NCBI RefSeq assembly: GCF_028463845.1 | Contig: NZ_CP116805.1 | Span: 1,302,001-1,366,000, forward strand | Source of the DNA: Gimibacter soli | Lineage (GTDB): Bacteria; Pseudomonadota; Alphaproteobacteria; Sphingomonadales; Kordiimonadaceae | Reading direction: 5' to 3' | Length of the DNA stretch: 64,000 nt | Shown: positions 62,701-64,000 of the stretch, one piece after another | How positions within the stretch are numbered: the stretch's first letter is position 1 | Layout of the letters: each line of letters starts with the position of its first letter | The notes under the pieces: generated by a model | Seen by the model: only the letters and a program-made list of their open reading frames with translations | Told to the model about the DNA's origin: nothing | The model's database searches: none | Position numbers and translations under genes: made by a program

Positions 62701-63944
62701 CGTTCGGTCAGCAGGGCCTCAGGGGTTGGCGTCAGCCGTGTGATGTCAAGCGTGGCGCTGTCGCCGGGGCGAAGGCCGGCGGGTGGATCAAGTGCCCAAA
62801 GGCTTTTGCCGGTGTCGATCACCGGGCGAGCTTCGCCTGCGACCTCGGTGATTGTCACTGCGGGCTTGTCGCCGGGTTTCCACGGCAAGGGCTCGGGCGG
62901 GGTGCGCGCATTGTCGCGGAAGCTGGCGGCGGTGGCCTGTACGGGGGCTGCGGGTGGTGCCGGAGTCTCGGCCTCCGTCACCTGCGCAACACGTTCGAGC
63001 CTGATGACGATAGGCGGGTTGAGCTGCTCGCCGCGCCGTTCGGTGAGCAGCGCTTCGGGTGTGGGCGTCAGTCTGGTAATTTCGAGCGTGGCGCTGTCAC
63101 CGGGGCGCAGTCCTGCAGGTGGCTCCAGCGCCCACAGGCTTTTGCCCGTATCGATCACTGGCCTGTTGTCACCGGGGATTTCGGTGACTGTGACGCTTGG
63201 CTTTTCGCCCGGCAGCCATGGCGGCGGTGGCGGTGCCTTTTGGTCACTGCTTGTGAAGGCCGGTGGCGGGGCAAAAATCGCTGCAGCATAGGCTTGCCGC
63301 GCCGCGCTTGGGTTCGGGGCGCGCGGGTCACGCAGGGGCGGCAGGGCAAGGTCTTTCGCCGTTGCTTCCTCAGTGGGCGGCAGCGGGGTCAGCGTCGGCA
63401 GCGGGCGGCGGTAGAAACTTGCGCTGGTTGGCGGCTCGTGCGGCAGCGGGGCGACCGCCGGGGCGTCCGCTGCTGCAGGCGTGCTCGCCGGGCTGTGCAG
63501 CGCGATCACAATGAGCTGCAGGCGGACAGGCGGGTCCACGTCGCGGCCGTTCCGCTGGGTCAGGTCCGCCATGACCTGATGGCCGGTCTCGCGCACTTGC
63601 AGGGTCACATCGTCGCCCGGCTTCAGGCCTGCATCGGGCCGAAGGGCGAAGGTGGCGGTTTCGGTGATGATGATGGGGCGGCCTTCGCGGTCCACGCTCG
63701 CAATCGGGGCCTTGAGATTGTCGCCGACGGCGACATGGGCGGTGGCGGCAGCGATGGAAACAGCAGGATCACGCGCCCGTAAAGCTTCCAGCTCGGACGT
63801 GTCGGTGCGCTGCTCCCTTCTGTCCTCATGCCGCGTCTCGGCGCCGGTCTGTTGCCGGTCGCGCGAGGCAGCTGGCACCCGCTCCGGTCCCCGGCTGACC
63901 GCCGGGGTGCCTTTCGGCGGCGGTGGACCGGTTATCTCGGCCAT
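59727..63944 (-). CDS. FliK-like flagellar hook-length control protein with six ruler repeats
   Basis: Protein of 1405 residues, Pro/Ala-rich. After a disordered N-terminus come six repeats of about 77 residues (about 68-150, 243-320, 354-430, 453-530, 577-655, 692-768), each with a beta-rich core like KSLWALEPPAGLRPGDSATLEITRL and a closing PP-x-L segment, separated by Pro-rich linkers. The last 110 residues, RFLIEVNFSKLGTVQLDGRVAGRRFDLVLRT...LPAALAPELAALFDSALAANGFTG, resemble the FliK C-terminal (Flg_hook-type) domain. A GAGGGAAG site precedes ATG 63944. It is larger than most FliK. The FliK call is inference from the C-terminus and nearby flagellar genes. Confidence 0.7.
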   Translation of the reverse strand: MAEITGPPPPKGTPAVSRGPERVPAASRDRQQTGAETRHEDRREQRTDTSELEALRARDPAVSIAAATAHVAVGDNLKAPIASVDREGRPIIITETATFALRPDAGLKPGDDVTLQVRETGHQVMADLTQRNGRDVDPPVRLQLIVIALHSPASTPAAADAPAVAPLPHEPPTSASFYRRPLPTLTPLPPTEEATAKDLALPPLRDPRAPNPSAARQAYAAAIFAPPPAFTSSDQKAPPPPPWLPGEKPSVTVTEIPGDNRPVIDTGKSLWALEPPAGLRPGDSATLEITRLTPTPEALLTERRGEQLNPPIVIRLERVAQVTEAETPAPPAAPVQATAASFRDNARTPPEPLPWKPGDKPAVTITEVAGEARPVIDTGKSLWALDPPAGLRPGDSATLDITRLTPTPEALLTERRGEPVTPPVTITLERIGPSPAAAEPPPATQAVAVPPPPFREGETRQVALTAHPASEQPVVRIGRELYAVTADRPLKTGTLATIEFGAPKNPAEARVVFLDGRRLTPPGVMTLNWMPPAGTARANPAPAAPPAPAAQPQPVVTRTETVAPPPPAAATATPSPPFREGEVRQVELVPGPVPERAFVEAAGKRYLVDPAVGLKPGEAVTFEIVRAGVTPEARVTARGGEPVDPPFRVKLHGVEARLSELRETDARPQEPSQAAPAATPSEPVTQARAAAESRWQVNETRAARVEWATASEAQVTIDAKSYRLRPSADLQRGDLATLQLKADGPVLEAWLTERRGESLPVPLNVQLAPPDQVPEPLIPAHTGPAYRRLYQAAEKLPPELIAAHTAQILPPLADADKAAIADLVAAQQKKLPPLAQAYLKQISLAPALQGGKQPTSPGAMLPYPPASAAPPAGENAILPGLRPTIVGLASLTAALTQPVSSASAKPIAALDGTGVAVTITPIKALTGGIPASEVTMVRGVRPITPQEAAGMPALPALAGAATPLAWLETSRGRFAMPADAATSLIGEQVRLQAGVGQASVAAAATIRTPEPISAAAAPQAAPAGASQTAAVPAFAAGKPRHTATLQQPDGRQIANLQVSFVRAGEAGIDPARRDRVPGPAAAGGAVVVNTVQTLRAYPATGGNRADIAVNTAWGQFSLSLPADARPTVGSALYVHPQQATGARPAEMTAAQGQTTAAPLPLRGDVALPPLDDFPALPPATGATWAGLEAASALTASSFSGSAHSVASSSGDLASRAAAGGKLTNALLFLLQAAGRGHPDGWLGSGTVANLEKRDSGLLDLLRQETGRALALAADGSQEWRAVQIPFDIRPNDAPLLYMMFRHEEARHDPRDGGGEQGDDKDGADRFLIEVNFSKLGTVQLDGRVAGRRFDLVLRTPTQLPAALAPELAALFDSALAANGFTGRFAVQDGTPLPVDVQAAVAGRLA
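61641..63743 (-). repeat. Six tandem repeat units in the FliK-like gene
   Basis: Approximate unit coordinates: 63743-63495, 63218-62985, 62885-62655, 62588-62355, 62216-61980 and 61871-61641. Units 2 and 3 are nearly identical in protein (WALxPPAGLRPGDSATL) but differ at many synonymous codon positions. Units 1, 4, 5 and 6 are more divergent. Confidence 0.8.
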
Positions 63945-64000
63945 TTCCGCTTCCCTCGGTGGGCGCTCCGGGCCTTATGGCGGGGGTCAGAACAGGCCGG

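Noticed and set aside
1-64000. Search for insertion sequences, integrases, tRNA-borne attachment sites and phage genes
   Set aside because: No transposase, recombinase or terminal inverted repeats were recognised; base composition looks even by eye.

Overview
The window is 64 kb of GC-rich chromosomal DNA from an alphaproteobacterium. The evidence is ctrA and chpT, a ctrA-fliI-fliJ neighbourhood, the ruvCAB-ybgC-tolQRAB block, PHB-degradation genes, a LuxR-type regulator and PEPxxWA-CTERM proteins. Abundant TonB receptor, S9 peptidase and TPR-sulfotransferase genes would suit Kordiimonadales, Sphingomonadales or Rhodospirillales-like lineages, but the order cannot be fixed from sequence alone. 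I see no rRNA, tRNA, CRISPR array, IS element, integrase or prophage. Genes are packed, with only one gap above 300 bases (30478-30925).

Layout. 1-7.3 kb: 5' part of moaA, a TPR-sulfotransferase and a TonB-dependent receptor on the minus strand, diverging from an exported S9 peptidase. 7.3-13 kb: a sulfide/persulfide detoxification locus. A minus-strand operon (BigR/SqrR-like ArsR repressor, persulfide dioxygenase-like MBL protein, a DUF442-SQR fusion, a SulP permease) faces a pair of YeeE/YedE half-transporters across an AT-rich operator region. 13-18.2 kb: free methionine sulfoxide reductase, glyoxalase I, a membrane histidine kinase, and the divergent PHB pair hbdH/phaZ. 18.2-21.3 kb: a 993-residue VCBS/RTX adhesin with five 106-residue repeats. 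21.3-27.6 kb: a Cys/Met-metabolism PLP enzyme, an MFS transporter, yaaA, and a Tat-exported IorAB-type molybdenum oxidoreductase. 27.6-30.5 kb: a LuxR regulator flanked by two PEPxxWA-CTERM genes, with a CT-N12-AG palindrome of lux-box type. 30.9-34.6 kb: an ABC-F protein and tandem solute-binding-like paralogues.

34.8-41.8 kb: yebC, ruvCAB, ybgC and tolQRAB in one direction, many with 4-base overlaps; pal does not follow tolB. 41.8-44.6 kb: NnrU-like protein, two tandem PAS_5-type proteins and cysQ. 44.7-52.6 kb: a chemotaxis/phosphorelay cluster chpT-cheA-cheW-cheY-cheB-cheR plus an exported CsgG/FlgT-like protein. 52.6-55.4 kb: ctrA diverging from fliI-fliJ. 55.4-59.6 kb: class III aminotransferase, SLC13 permease, DMT exporter. 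59.7-63.9 kb: a 1405-residue FliK-like protein with six ruler-like repeats.

The most unusual items are (i) a CheA kinase carrying a truncated-haemoglobin-like domain that lacks the expected proximal histidine, (ii) DUF442 fused to a type II SQR instead of to the persulfide dioxygenase, (iii) the LuxR/PEP-CTERM island, and (iv) the repeat-built FliK-like protein. All function statements are inferred from recognised motifs and context; no database search was run.
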